Assembly (NCBI GenBank): GCA_017525805.1
Contig: JAFXSH010000157.1
Coordinates: forward strand, 1-44,446
Direction: 5' to 3'
Length of the DNA: 44,446 nt
Source of the DNA: Clostridia bacterium
GTDB taxonomy: Bacteria > Bacillota_A > Clostridia > Christensenellales > Aristaeellaceae
The notes under the pieces are model-generated. The model was not told the origin of the DNA, ran no database searches, and saw only the letters and a program-made list of their open reading frames with translations. Below, one piece after another: positions 16,083 to 23,706 of the stretch (within the stretch, counting starts at the first letter, position 1; every line of letters starts with the position of its first letter). The position numbers and the translations under genes are program-made.

Positions 16083-16118
16083 GAAACGCCAACCTTGATG
16101 CAGGGCTGGCGTTTTCTA
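16083..16118 (+). terminator. Terminator of the tRNA transcript
   Basis: AAACGCCA (16084-16091) pairs with TGGCGTTT (16107-16114), and TTTTCT overlaps the 3' side of the stem. It follows the tRNA-Glu CCA end by five bases. Confidence 0.75.
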
Positions 16119-16167
16119 TATATTCGCGGCAATTGCGCGGGATCGGTTGGAAGGAGCGGGGATCGTT

Positions 16168-16449
16168 ATGAATCTGTATGTGATCATCGGCATCGCGCTG
16201 GCGGCGCTGAATGTGATCTCTTTCTGCCTAATGGGCTATGATAAGCGCTGCGCGAAGGAAGGAAAATGGCGGGTGCCGGAAAAAACCCTGTTCCTTGCCA
16301 CGGCGTGCTTCGGGGGCTTAGGCGGGGTGCTGGGGATGTTTTTGTTCCACCACAAGACCAAGCACTGGTATTTCAAGCTGTTTTTCCCCCTGCTGCTGGT
16401 GATTCAAATCGCCGTGCTGGCCCTGCTGGCATGGAAAATGCAAGGATAA
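16168..16449 (+). CDS. DUF1294 family small membrane protein
   Basis: This 93-residue protein starts MNLYVIIGIALAALNVISFCLMGYDKRCAKEGKWRVPE (two hydrophobic segments flank this stretch). It continues ATACFGGLGGVLGMFLFHHKTKH and a last hydrophobic segment. The YDK...RVPE and GG-G-LGM-FHHKT pattern is diagnostic of DUF1294, whose function is unknown. An in-frame ATG at 16147 is possible, but AAGGAG lies between the two, so the ATG at 16168 is chosen. Confidence 0.8.
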   Translation: MNLYVIIGIALAALNVISFCLMGYDKRCAKEGKWRVPEKTLFLATACFGGLGGVLGMFLFHHKTKHWYFKLFFPLLLVIQIAVLALLAWKMQG

Positions 16450-16513
16450 CCTGAAAAAGGAACAGGGGAGCGGAAGCCAGCGTTTTCTTTTCCTCTTTTT
16501 TCGATTTTGGCCC

Positions 16514-16542
16514 TTGCCCAAGGAAATTTTTTACTGTATAAT
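16514..16542 (+). promoter_or_regulatory. Promoter of the second diguanylate cyclase gene
   Basis: TTGCCC (16514-16519), a 17-base spacer and TATAAT (16537-16542) lie about 90 bases upstream of the start codon. The leader region holds no other feature that I can support. Confidence 0.7.
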
Positions 16543-16632
16543 AAGATGGAAAATGATTTCCTGGCCGTTGTTTTTCTCGTTTAGCCAATACAGGCACTGC
16601 GCCTTTTCCTTTTTTTCGGGAGGATTCAAGTG

Positions 16633-18063
16633 ATGAAGCATTCTCTGCGGACGAAAACCGTTCTTCTTATCGTTTTGATTGCTTTTATTCTCAGCGCGGT
16701 TTCGACGGTGGTGAGCACGCAGGTCATCCGCCGCCTGATTGACACAAGCTATCAGGAAAGAGCCACGGACATCTCTGAAACGATCGCCGCCGTACTGGAC
16801 GTGGAAAAAGCCGCGTGGATGAAAGACGAAGTCATGGCGATTTTTCACGCGACGGACGAAAAAGTGTCCAGCGACGCCTGGGGCACGCCGGAATTCGACG
16901 CCTATATCGCCCTTTATTCCCATCTTGAACAATCGGAGGAGTTCGCTTTTTTGCGCCGGCAGCTGCGCGCCGTTCAGGACGTGAACGACGTTGACTGCGT
17001 GTACCTCTCCACCCTCGACATACCGACGGAATCCTTCATTTATCTTGTTGACGCCGCCTATGAGGAAGAATGCCCGCCCGGCTGCATCGATCCGCTGTAT
17101 GAAGAAAACAGGGAACTGCTCAATGATCCCTCCATCGGGTTTCTCCCTTACATTACAAACACGGAGCCTTACGGCTGGCTGGTCACCGCGGGCGTGCCGG
17201 TGTATGGCGCGGACGGGGACATCATATGCTACGCCATGGTGGACGTTTCCATGGATTATATCCGGGCGCAGCAAACGCGGTTCACGCTGATCTATTGCTT
17301 GATCCTGGTCGCCCTCACCGTCTTAATCAGCCTGCTTTCCATTTGGGCGGTCAACCGGACGATCATCCATCCCATCAATCTGCTGAGCAGCGCCGCCGCC
17401 CATTACAGCGCGCAGCAGGATGATAACAGCGAATTGGATCGCCTGCCCATCAAATCCAAGGACGAGATTCAATCCCTGTATTCTTCCCTTTTGAAGATGG
17501 TGCAGAATACCCGCAGCTATATCGACAGCCTGAAAGAAACCAAACAGGAGCTGACCAGAACCAGGATCGAAGCGGATGAAATGAACGAGCTGGCCCACAA
17601 GGACGCGCTGACGGGCGTGGGAAGCAAGCTGGCTTATGACCAGCAAAAGCTCAAGCTGACAGAGGAAATGCGGCAGGGAAATGCCCGTTACGGCATCGTG
17701 ATGGTTGACATGAACGACCTGAAACGGATGAATGACACCTACGGCCATGAGCGGGGAAACGACGCCATCCGGAATACCTGCTCCCTGATCTGCGACGTAT
17801 TCGCCCATTCCCCTGTTTACCGCTTTGGCGGCGATGAATTCGTCGTGGTCGTCAAGGGGCGGGATTATGACAACATCGAGGAACTGATCCAGAAATTCCA
17901 TGGAGCGGTGCAGGCGTCCGACGGTCAGCCTTGGGAAAAGGTGAACGCGGCGGTCGGCTACGCGCTGTACAACGGAGAGGATACAGTGGACGATGTTTTC
18001 CGCAGCGCGGACCATCTCATGTATGAGCAGAAGAAAGAAATGAAAGCGAAAAATCCCAGATGA
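16633..18063 (+). CDS. Membrane diguanylate cyclase with extracellular sensor and HAMP-like linker
   Basis: The 476-residue protein has an N-terminal membrane helix (about residues 8-30), a ~190-residue extracellular sensor (YGWLVTAGVPVYGADGDII is Cache-like), a second helix (about 222-242), a HAMP-like linker and a GGDEF domain starting at HKDALTGVGSKLAYDQQ. The catalytic GGDEF is at 399-403, so it should make cyclic di-GMP. Unlike the cyclase at 8.5 kb, no RxxD inhibitory site precedes it (the residues there are FAHS), so feedback inhibition is not expected. The ATG at 16633 or the adjacent GTG at 16630 could start; both follow GGGAGG. Confidence 0.88.
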   Translation: MKHSLRTKTVLLIVLIAFILSAVSTVVSTQVIRRLIDTSYQERATDISETIAAVLDVEKAAWMKDEVMAIFHATDEKVSSDAWGTPEFDAYIALYSHLEQSEEFAFLRRQLRAVQDVNDVDCVYLSTLDIPTESFIYLVDAAYEEECPPGCIDPLYEENRELLNDPSIGFLPYITNTEPYGWLVTAGVPVYGADGDIICYAMVDVSMDYIRAQQTRFTLIYCLILVALTVLISLLSIWAVNRTIIHPINLLSSAAAHYSAQQDDNSELDRLPIKSKDEIQSLYSSLLKMVQNTRSYIDSLKETKQELTRTRIEADEMNELAHKDALTGVGSKLAYDQQKLKLTEEMRQGNARYGIVMVDMNDLKRMNDTYGHERGNDAIRNTCSLICDVFAHSPVYRFGGDEFVVVVKGRDYDNIEELIQKFHGAVQASDGQPWEKVNAAVGYALYNGEDTVDDVFRSADHLMYEQKKEMKAKNPR

Positions 18064-18103
18064 ACGCTTCCGGAAGCGATTCGATGAAATGGAGGAAACA
18101 GCC

Positions 18104-19567
18104 ATGAATCAGCGGTTCGAGCCCACCTTCCAATCCCTGCGCCAGTATTCCGCGCCCGACTGGTTTCGGGACGCCAAGTTCGGCATCTGGAGCCATTGGG
18201 GCCCCCAGAGCGTGCCCATGTTCGGGGACTGGTATGCCCGGAACATTTATATCGAAGGCACGCCCCAGTACGAATACCACGTGCGCCATTACGGCCACCC
18301 CTCCAAATTTGGGTACAAGGACATCTGCGCCCTGTGGAAGGCGGAAAACTTCGACCCCGAAGGGCTGATGGAAAAATATTATCGGGCCGGGGCCCGGTAC
18401 TTCATGTCCCAGGGCACCCACCACGACCATTTCTTCAATTATGATTCCCAGATCAACCGCATGAACAGCGTGAAGGTGGGCCCCCATAAGGACATTTTGG
18501 CCCTGTGGAAGGCGGCGGCGGACAAGCGCGGCATGCCCTTCGGCATCAGCGAGCATTTGGGTGCTTCCTTCTCCTGGTGGCGCGTCAACAAGGGCTGCGA
18601 CAAGCACGGCCCCTACGCGGGTGTGCCCTACGACGGAAACGATCCCGCCTGGCAGGACTTCTACCACGCCAATCAGGAGCACGGATTGGAAAATCTCCAG
18701 GACGTTTCCCCCTGGTACACGGAAAACAAGGCGTTCCGTGATTACTGGCTCCGCTGCGTCAGCGAAATGATCGAAAAATTTACCCCTGACCTTTTGTACA
18801 CCGACGGTTCCCTGCCCTTCGGCGGGGCCTGGTGGAACGAGGAGGGCAAACGGCCCATCCGGGACGAGGATTACGCGCTTGGAATGCAGGCCGTGGCAAA
18901 GCTGTACAACGCGTCCATCGATAAGCACGGGGAAAATCGCGCCGTATACCTGCAAAAGGACCGCAGGCCGGAAATTTTCAGCGTGGGCGTGCTGGACATC
19001 GAAAAGAGCCAGCTTCCCGGCGTCATGCCGGAACCCTGGCACACCGACACCTGCATCGGCAATTGGTTCTACGACGTGCACAACCCCTACAAGACGCCGG
19101 AACAAATCGTGGAAATGCTGGTGGACATCATTTCCAAGAACGGCGTGATGCTCCTCAACATCCTCCAGCGGCCCGACGGCACCATTGACGAGGACGCGGA
19201 ATACATCCTGAAAAAGCTGGGCGAATGGTTCGATATCTGTGCCGAAGGCGTGTACGGCACCCGTCCCTGGCGCGTGTTCGGCGAGGGCGACACATTGGTG
19301 AAGATCGAAGGCTTCCGGGAGGATAAGACCGACTGGCAGCGCGGCGATTTCCGCTTTACCCGGAAGGACAGCGCGGTGTACGCCTTCATGCTGGGCCTCA
19401 AGGGCGGGGAAGCCGCCGTGCTGCGGAGCTTCAAGGATCAGGAAGTAAACAGCGTGGAGCTGCTGGGCTATGGCCCCGTGCCCTTCCGCAAGGAGTTCGG
19501 CCTGCTCACCGTTTCCCTGCCGGACAAGCTGCCCGCTTTCTGCGCCAACTGCCTGAAAATCCGATAA
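18104..19567 (+). CDS. GH29 alpha-L-fucosidase
   Basis: This 487-residue glycosidase would release alpha-linked L-fucose with retention of configuration. The family fold is evident: WFRDAKFGIWSHWGPQSVP (residues 21-39), GARYFMSQGTHHDHF near 100, and the likely nucleophile Asp234 in LLYTDGSLPFGG. The acid/base residue is not conserved across the family and I do not assign it. There is no signal peptide, so it acts inside the cell on imported oligosaccharides. A GGAGG site precedes the ATG at 18104. It lies 40 bases after the diguanylate cyclase gene and is closed by a strong terminator. Together with the FucI-like isomerase it hints at fucose use. Confidence 0.9.
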   Translation: MNQRFEPTFQSLRQYSAPDWFRDAKFGIWSHWGPQSVPMFGDWYARNIYIEGTPQYEYHVRHYGHPSKFGYKDICALWKAENFDPEGLMEKYYRAGARYFMSQGTHHDHFFNYDSQINRMNSVKVGPHKDILALWKAAADKRGMPFGISEHLGASFSWWRVNKGCDKHGPYAGVPYDGNDPAWQDFYHANQEHGLENLQDVSPWYTENKAFRDYWLRCVSEMIEKFTPDLLYTDGSLPFGGAWWNEEGKRPIRDEDYALGMQAVAKLYNASIDKHGENRAVYLQKDRRPEIFSVGVLDIEKSQLPGVMPEPWHTDTCIGNWFYDVHNPYKTPEQIVEMLVDIISKNGVMLLNILQRPDGTIDEDAEYILKKLGEWFDICAEGVYGTRPWRVFGEGDTLVKIEGFREDKTDWQRGDFRFTRKDSAVYAFMLGLKGGEAAVLRSFKDQEVNSVELLGYGPVPFRKEFGLLTVSLPDKLPAFCANCLKIR

Positions 19568-19585
19568 AACAGAATTGAAAAAAAT

Positions 19586-19617
19586 GACAGCGCGCGGTTT
19601 CTCTGCCGCGCGCTGTC
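19586..19617. terminator. Strong terminator between the fucosidase and the RiPP-like operon
   Basis: A 12-bp perfect GC-rich stem, GACAGCGCGCGG/CCGCGCGCTGTC, has an 8-base loop. An A-run precedes it and TGTTTAT follows it, so it can end both convergent transcripts. Confidence 0.85.
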
Positions 19618-19632
19618 TGTTTATAGGGTGGA

Positions 19633-20751
19633 TCAAACCTTTACTTTTTTGATCGCTTTCGCTTCTGTCGTAAACCTGCCGGCTTTCATGGCGTGGAAAA
19701 TGCGATAGAACGGCAGGAACGGGAGCAGGATTTTGTGTTGATAGAAGAATGGATACCTATTTGCGTAATTGTCATAATCCTTGTTCTTTTTTCTGACCGG
19801 CACGGAGAAGCGGGCCAGCATGTAGCCGGCTTTTCCGTATCCGCGTTTGGCGATTTCTTTCTCCACCTTGTTCTCTATAAAATGGTCCATTGTGCCGTAG
19901 ACGCCGGAGGACAAAAAATAATCCAGCATATCCCGTTCATCCTGCGTCAGCTCCCCGCCGGAGAACAGACGCCGCGCCAGTGCGCGGTTTTTCGCTTCAA
20001 ACTCCGCCATGCCCAGCTTTTCCGCCTCCGCCGTCACATAGGCCATGTCCAGGGGCGTTTTTTGCAGATACACATAAGTATCCAGAAGGGAGCGCAGGCC
20101 CGTGCCGCGATAGGTATAGTGTTTATATTCATGGGCGGTCAGGTAGATATAAAAGTCTTCCGGGCCCAGGTGTTTTTCATAGCCGTCGCCCAGCAGCCTT
20201 TTTTCCACGTCCTTGTAGTATTCATACAGCTTTTCGTCATGGCCGGGGCCGAACAGGGCTGTATGCATCTCAAAGCGGGGGCCCCGCTCTTTATCATAAA
20301 CATCATGATTGCTGATTCCGAAATGCTCTATATTGTACCCCAGCCCTTCCATGATGGCCTTCACATCTTTCGCCCGGTCCGCGTCGATCAGGATATCATG
20401 GTCGCCCATCTGCCGCATGCCGTAAACGGGATACATATATTGAAGCACAGCGCCTTTGAGCGGCATATACCAGACGCCTGCTTTTTCCAATTCCTTGCTT
20501 ACTTTCATCAGCTCGTGATGGAAAACGACCGCTTTTTTCTGCGCCGAAATGATCGCCGCGGTTGACCATTGATCCTTATACCCGGCGCTTTCCAGCGCGA
20601 AAGCGACAATCGCTGAAATCTTGTGCCGTTTCGCAAAGGCATAAACCGCTTTCAGATCCATCGCCGCGACCCGTTCCGCGTCCGGGATTTGTTCATTCAC
20701 GGCGCAGGAAGCAAGATAAATAACGTCCTGCGCGGCCTTGTTTTCCGTCAT
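19633..20751 (-). CDS. NTP_transf_5-type nucleotidyltransferase of the RiPP-like operon
   Basis: The 372-residue protein carries the nucleotidyltransferase signature MPLKGAVLQYMYPVYG (residues 96-111) followed by MGDHDILID, with metal-binding Asp117 and Asp119. Later conserved parts are EMHTALFG and LTAHEYKHYTYRGTGLRSLLD. Relatives occur in lasso-peptide clusters; the pseudomycoidin enzyme PsmN modifies a phosphorylated peptide with hexose. Here it is the last gene of the operon, 7 bases after the peptidase gene. I infer that it acts on the phosphorylated precursor at 22566-22667. The donor and product are unknown. Confidence 0.75.
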   Translation of the reverse strand: MTENKAAQDVIYLASCAVNEQIPDAERVAAMDLKAVYAFAKRHKISAIVAFALESAGYKDQWSTAAIISAQKKAVVFHHELMKVSKELEKAGVWYMPLKGAVLQYMYPVYGMRQMGDHDILIDADRAKDVKAIMEGLGYNIEHFGISNHDVYDKERGPRFEMHTALFGPGHDEKLYEYYKDVEKRLLGDGYEKHLGPEDFYIYLTAHEYKHYTYRGTGLRSLLDTYVYLQKTPLDMAYVTAEAEKLGMAEFEAKNRALARRLFSGGELTQDERDMLDYFLSSGVYGTMDHFIENKVEKEIAKRGYGKAGYMLARFSVPVRKKNKDYDNYANRYPFFYQHKILLPFLPFYRIFHAMKAGRFTTEAKAIKKVKV

Positions 20752-20758
20752 GATCCCT

Positions 20759-21226
20759 TCACTCTACTTTCCCCAGCATCTTTCTGATCAGCGGCAGTAC
20801 GCCTAACTTCCGGGCGGCTTTCACCGCCATCCGGCGGGCGCGGATGCGCAAAACGCGCAGCGGATAGATCGCGTTCCAGACGCGAACATACAGCTGATAG
20901 CCGCGGTTCTTCACGCCGATCTGCTTTCCCTTGCGCTGAAAGCTTTCCAGCACGCCGATCACCGCGCCGTCCGGCACGGTTTCCAGCGCGTAGGTATTGT
21001 CCCCGCGTATCAGGTAATATCCGTCCTTCACCGCCACCACCCGATGGAGCACATAGGCTTTGCCGCGCTTGTACAGCGCCACGTCGTACTTTTTGAGACG
21101 CGAAGCAGGAACCCGGACGGTCACCAGGTCCCTGTTCTGCCGAAGCATGGGTTCCATGCTCACGCCCCGCGTCCGGTAGACAAAATACCCGTCCCGGGCA
21201 AGCAGCGTTTCAAAGTCGGCGTTCAT
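20759..21226 (-). CDS. Soluble S24/S26-family peptidase (Ser-His signal-peptidase-like)
   Basis: The 155-residue protein has the signal-peptidase box RTRGVSMEPML with candidate nucleophile Ser23, the second box YVLHRVV with His61, and the third box LIRGDNTYALE with Asp76. A His in box two matches SipW/ER-type enzymes rather than the Ser-Lys type. No membrane segment is evident at the N-terminus, which is unusual for a signal peptidase. The C-terminal part is strongly basic. Its start overlaps the PqqD-like stop (ATGA). In this operon it is the only candidate leader peptidase, a role I infer from context. A regulatory protease is the alternative. Confidence 0.75.
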   Translation of the reverse strand: MNADFETLLARDGYFVYRTRGVSMEPMLRQNRDLVTVRVPASRLKKYDVALYKRGKAYVLHRVVAVKDGYYLIRGDNTYALETVPDGAVIGVLESFQRKGKQIGVKNRGYQLYVRVWNAIYPLRVLRIRARRMAVKAARKLGVLPLIRKMLGKVE

Positions 21227-21483
21227 TCTTCCAGCGCGCCGATTTTCCGCAGGGTGTCCAAAATCTCCTTCACGTCGGCGGCGATGATATCGCGGGCTGC
21301 GTCGTATTTCGCGCACATAGCGTCCACGATCTTTTCTTCCGTGGTTTCCTCTTTCAGGCAGTCCACGATAAAGGCCGCCGTTTTGTTGCTGCGCACGATG
21401 CCCTGAAACGCCTCCGCCCCGACGGGAACGAGGAATTGGGTATTGTCCACTACCTGCGTAACAAAATCTTCTTTCAGCTTCAT
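21223..21483 (-). CDS. PqqD-family RiPP recognition protein (discrete RRE)
   Basis: The 86-residue protein is a complete PqqD-like domain: strand-rich start (DFVTQVVDNTQFLVPVG), then SNKTAAFIVDCLKEETTEEKIVDAM and a last helix VKEILDTLRKIGALEE. Such domains (B1 in lasso clusters) bind the leader of a precursor peptide and present it to tailoring enzymes. Lasso B1 proteins recognise a YxxP leader motif, and exactly that motif occurs in the 33-residue peptide encoded 1.1 kb upstream. The start overlaps the glycosyltransferase stop and the stop overlaps the peptidase start, so all three are translationally coupled. Confidence 0.85.
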   Translation of the reverse strand: MKLKEDFVTQVVDNTQFLVPVGAEAFQGIVRSNKTAAFIVDCLKEETTEEKIVDAMCAKYDAARDIIAADVKEILDTLRKIGALEE

Positions 21484-22409
21484 TCCTGTATTTCCTTTCT
21501 TTCAGTATGCCTTAATCGGTATACTGTGTTCAGCAGCGCGTGGCTCGTGTTCCAAATCTTTAAGCAGTTTCGCGCGTGGACGGGCAGCTCGTCCGTGTCT
21601 GGGGACAGGGTGGCCACCATTTCTTCCGCGCGGCGGTACAGCGGCGTGTCCGCCGGGGCTGTTCTTTCCAGATAGTCGAGGGATTTGGAAAAAATCACGC
21701 GCTCCGCCTTTTCCCTGGGATAGCCATGATCCACAAGGAACTGATACCGCTCCAGATGGGCCATATACAAATCGTTGAAGACGCGTTCGTCATTTCTTCT
21801 CGAAATGCTGTCCTTTCGGTATCGGTAATAATATAACGGCAAATCGATCCTCACGATCCGATTGGCCGCGTAAACCAAGCGGTGCGTCGTCGCGACGTCT
21901 TCATACACACGGCCTTCCGGATAGCGGATGCCGCGAAACAGCTCGCGCCGGTACAATTTGTTCCACGGCGCGGGATATCCGTGTTCCACCGCCTCCGGCC
22001 ATGCCAACACGCCTGAGGGACGTTCTTTTTCCTTCGGCGGAATCGGCCATCCGACACGCTTATGCTCAAAAATCACCAGATCCGCGTCCTGCTCCAAAGC
22101 GGTTTGAAGCGGGATCGCGCAAAAATCCGGCGAAACGAAATCGTCAGCATCCACAAACATGATCCATTCGCCCCGGGCGCTGTCAACGCCAAGGTTCCTG
22201 GCTGCCGCCACGCCGCGGTTTTCCGTGTGGAACACCCGGACGCGTTCGTCTTTTTCGCGGTATTCCTCACAGATTTGCGGGCTGCCGTCCGCGGCGCCGT
22301 CGTCGATGAGGATGATTTCAAGCTCCCGGTAAGTTTGAAGGATGATGCTGTCCAAACATTCCCGCAGATACGGTTCCACATTGTACACCGGCACAATCAC
22401 GCTGATCAT
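21480..22409 (-). CDS. Family 2 glycosyltransferase (GT-A fold)
   Basis: The 309-residue enzyme starts MISVIVPVYNVEPYLRECLDS, has IILIDDGAADGS near residue 33 and the metal/nucleotide-sugar DxD at 87-89 (MFVDADD). These are standard GT2 features. A GAGGAGGAAAAACC site precedes the ATG. In most genomes such enzymes build surface polysaccharide. Here the gene is locked between the peptide and the PqqD gene by overlapping codons, so peptide glycosylation is the better inference. No membrane helix is apparent. The acceptor and sugar are unknown. Confidence 0.85.
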   Translation of the reverse strand: MISVIVPVYNVEPYLRECLDSIILQTYRELEIILIDDGAADGSPQICEEYREKDERVRVFHTENRGVAAARNLGVDSARGEWIMFVDADDFVSPDFCAIPLQTALEQDADLVIFEHKRVGWPIPPKEKERPSGVLAWPEAVEHGYPAPWNKLYRRELFRGIRYPEGRVYEDVATTHRLVYAANRIVRIDLPLYYYRYRKDSISRRNDERVFNDLYMAHLERYQFLVDHGYPREKAERVIFSKSLDYLERTAPADTPLYRRAEEMVATLSPDTDELPVHARNCLKIWNTSHALLNTVYRLRHTERKEIQE

Positions 22410-22454
22410 GGTTTTTCCTCCTCTTTGGGCGTTTCAGCAGATATCCCCAAAAGG

Positions 22455-22534
22455 GCATATGCAGCGCACGATGTTGGCGTGTGCTGCATATGCGGTTAGC
22501 GGCAGCCAGGCGTCATCTCAGGCGCGGCTGCCGC
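22455..22534 (-). promoter_or_regulatory. Two stacked hairpins between the precursor gene and the tailoring genes
   Basis: Hairpin A (22455-22465 with 22483-22493) has arms GCATATGCAGC/GCTGCATATGC plus four inner pairs. Hairpin B (22499-22507 with 22526-22534) has arms GCGGCAGCC/GGCTGCCGC. On the minus strand only TTTT follows hairpin A. This could be a partial terminator or an mRNA-stabilising element that raises precursor expression over that of the enzymes, as often seen in RiPP operons. Confidence 0.6.
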
Positions 22535-22565
22535 GATCGAATGAACAGCATTCATCCTCATTCGG

Positions 22566-22667
22566 TCAAGACATAGACACATCAGATCCATAACTCTCAT
22601 CAGATTCGGTGACAACCTCGTCCTGGACGTCAATGACCTCCATGCAGGGCTTTTCATACTTTTCCAT
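22566..22667 (-). CDS. Candidate RiPP precursor peptide (33 residues, YxxP leader)
   Basis: A clear AAAGGAGG lies eight bases before the ATG at 22667, in the gap between the kinase and glycosyltransferase genes. The N-terminal half contains YEKPCME (residues 4-10), which matches the YxxPx(L/M) motif that lasso-type recognition domains bind, followed by VIDVQDEVV. Thr20 is the penultimate-type threonine seen before lasso leader cleavage. Cutting after Glu21 would leave the core SDESYGSDVSMS. That core has Ser at position 1, Asp at position 8 and a C-terminal Ser33. A C-terminal Ser is the residue phosphorylated in paeninodin-like peptides. Five serines and four acidic residues dominate the core. 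The cleavage point is inference; the peptide is too short for homology alone. Confidence 0.7.
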   Translation of the reverse strand: MEKYEKPCMEVIDVQDEVVTESDESYGSDVSMS

Positions 22668-22707
22668 TGCTGTATCCTCCTTTCTTTGCGTTTTGATCTA
22701 TGGTAAA

Positions 22708-22722
22708 CCCGGTTTTTCCGGG
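22708..22722 (-). promoter_or_regulatory. Short hairpin between kinase and precursor genes
   Basis: CCCGG (22708-22712) and CCGGG (22718-22722) enclose a 5-base loop, and TTTACC follows on the minus strand. It could act as a weak terminator or a 5' stabiliser of the precursor message. Confidence 0.4.
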
Positions 22723-22729
22723 AAATACC

Positions 22730-23497
22730 CTATCGTTTCCCCATGCCTTTCCAGGCGACGAGGGCGGCGTCCGGGTCCATATTGCAGCCCAGACGGTAGA
22801 ACTCCGCCGCGTCCAGCAGCGCCGTCTCAAGCGCCATGGCCCGCAGCTTCACCGCGCCGCTCAGCTTCATGGGCCCCCGCCGCGTAACCGCGCCGTGGGT
22901 CATCAGCAGTTGGAAGGCGTCGGCCCGGTTCATAGGTTCGATATGGTTTTCCGTATCTCGCTCAATCTTCACGATGGCTTTCAGCGGGGCCGAGGCGTTC
23001 CGGCTCAGGTGGTGCTTGCCGTCCCAGGGCGTACCGTACACGGCGGCTTTGCCGTTTTCAATGCGGATCATGGGCTTGTCGTCGTTGATCATCCACACCC
23101 GGTCCCCGAAGGTTTCCCGCCAGAGCCTTGCGTGGGTGCTTTTGCCCGTGCCGCTTTTCGCGGTGAAGATGATGGCCTCGCCGTCCATGCACAGGGCCGA
23201 GCCGTGCAGCGCCAGCACGCCAAATTCCAGCAGTCGCCTGCTCAGCACGTTCTGAATCGATACGTTTTCCAGAAAAACATCGCTGTAGGGCACGGACCGC
23301 TTTCCAAAATACTTTTCCAGATGCGCCAGGGAAAAATCAATATCCTCCTGCGTGATCTCCACCGTGAACGCCGGGGCCTTTTCCGTTCGGTACGGAAGCA
23401 GAAACTCATAATTCTCCCGAAACCCGCACAGGATGCTTGCCGTTACGCCCGCGATCTCTACCGTAATGGGCTGCCGTTCATTTTGCATGGATTCCAT
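22730..23497 (-). CDS. HPr kinase-like P-loop kinase of the RiPP-like operon
   Basis: The 255-residue protein has Walker A AKSGTGKST (113-121), the HGSAL segment before it (98-102) and WMINDDKPMI (135-144), typical of HprK/PEP-carboxykinase-like folds. In paeninodin- and pseudomycoidin-type clusters such kinases phosphorylate the C-terminal serine of the precursor. The adjacent peptide here ends in Ser, which fits. Start choice: the ATG at 23497 follows GGGTGAT, a good match to the 16S tail. ATG at 23509 and TTG at 23518 are alternatives. It is the first gene of the operon. True HPr kinase is unlikely, because the N-terminal domain of HprK is missing. Confidence 0.75.
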   Translation of the reverse strand: MESMQNERQPITVEIAGVTASILCGFRENYEFLLPYRTEKAPAFTVEITQEDIDFSLAHLEKYFGKRSVPYSDVFLENVSIQNVLSRRLLEFGVLALHGSALCMDGEAIIFTAKSGTGKSTHARLWRETFGDRVWMINDDKPMIRIENGKAAVYGTPWDGKHHLSRNASAPLKAIVKIERDTENHIEPMNRADAFQLLMTHGAVTRRGPMKLSGAVKLRAMALETALLDAAEFYRLGCNMDPDAALVAWKGMGKR

Positions 23498-23527
23498 TTC
23501 ATCACCCATTGCCGTCAATCACACAAA

Positions 23528-23573
23528 ACAGCCGTCCCGGGAAAGAAAACAAAGTTCTTCCCCGAACGGCTGT
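23528..23573 (-). promoter_or_regulatory. Leader hairpin / attenuator upstream of the kinase gene
   Basis: ACAGCCGT (23528-23535) pairs with ACGGCTGT (23566-23573). Further pairing inside joins GGGGAAGAA with TTCTTTCCC on the minus strand. TTTTGTG follows on the minus strand. It lies between the promoter at 23707-23735 and the first codon, so it could attenuate the whole operon. The alternative is that it terminates readthrough from the DUF3791 unit. Confidence 0.5.
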
Positions 23574-23706
23574 AAAAAAGCGTAGTCAAAAAAGGCGCAG
23601 TTATGCCTTGCTTGCTTGAGCGAAGCGGATTGCGGCATATCTGTCAAGCCCTCTCTTCGGTATTTTTTCTATGCCTCTTCCCCATTGGCGGGGCAGGGCA
23701 TGCTTT

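Noticed and set aside
22499..22561. A 21-codon frame just after the precursor, starting MRMNAVHSIAAAAPE
   Set aside because: It has no ribosome site at a workable distance and lies on the hairpin sequence.
19633..23497. Calling the operon a lasso-peptide cluster
   Set aside because: No asparagine-synthetase-like cyclase or transglutaminase-like B2 gene is present between the bounding terminator and promoter.
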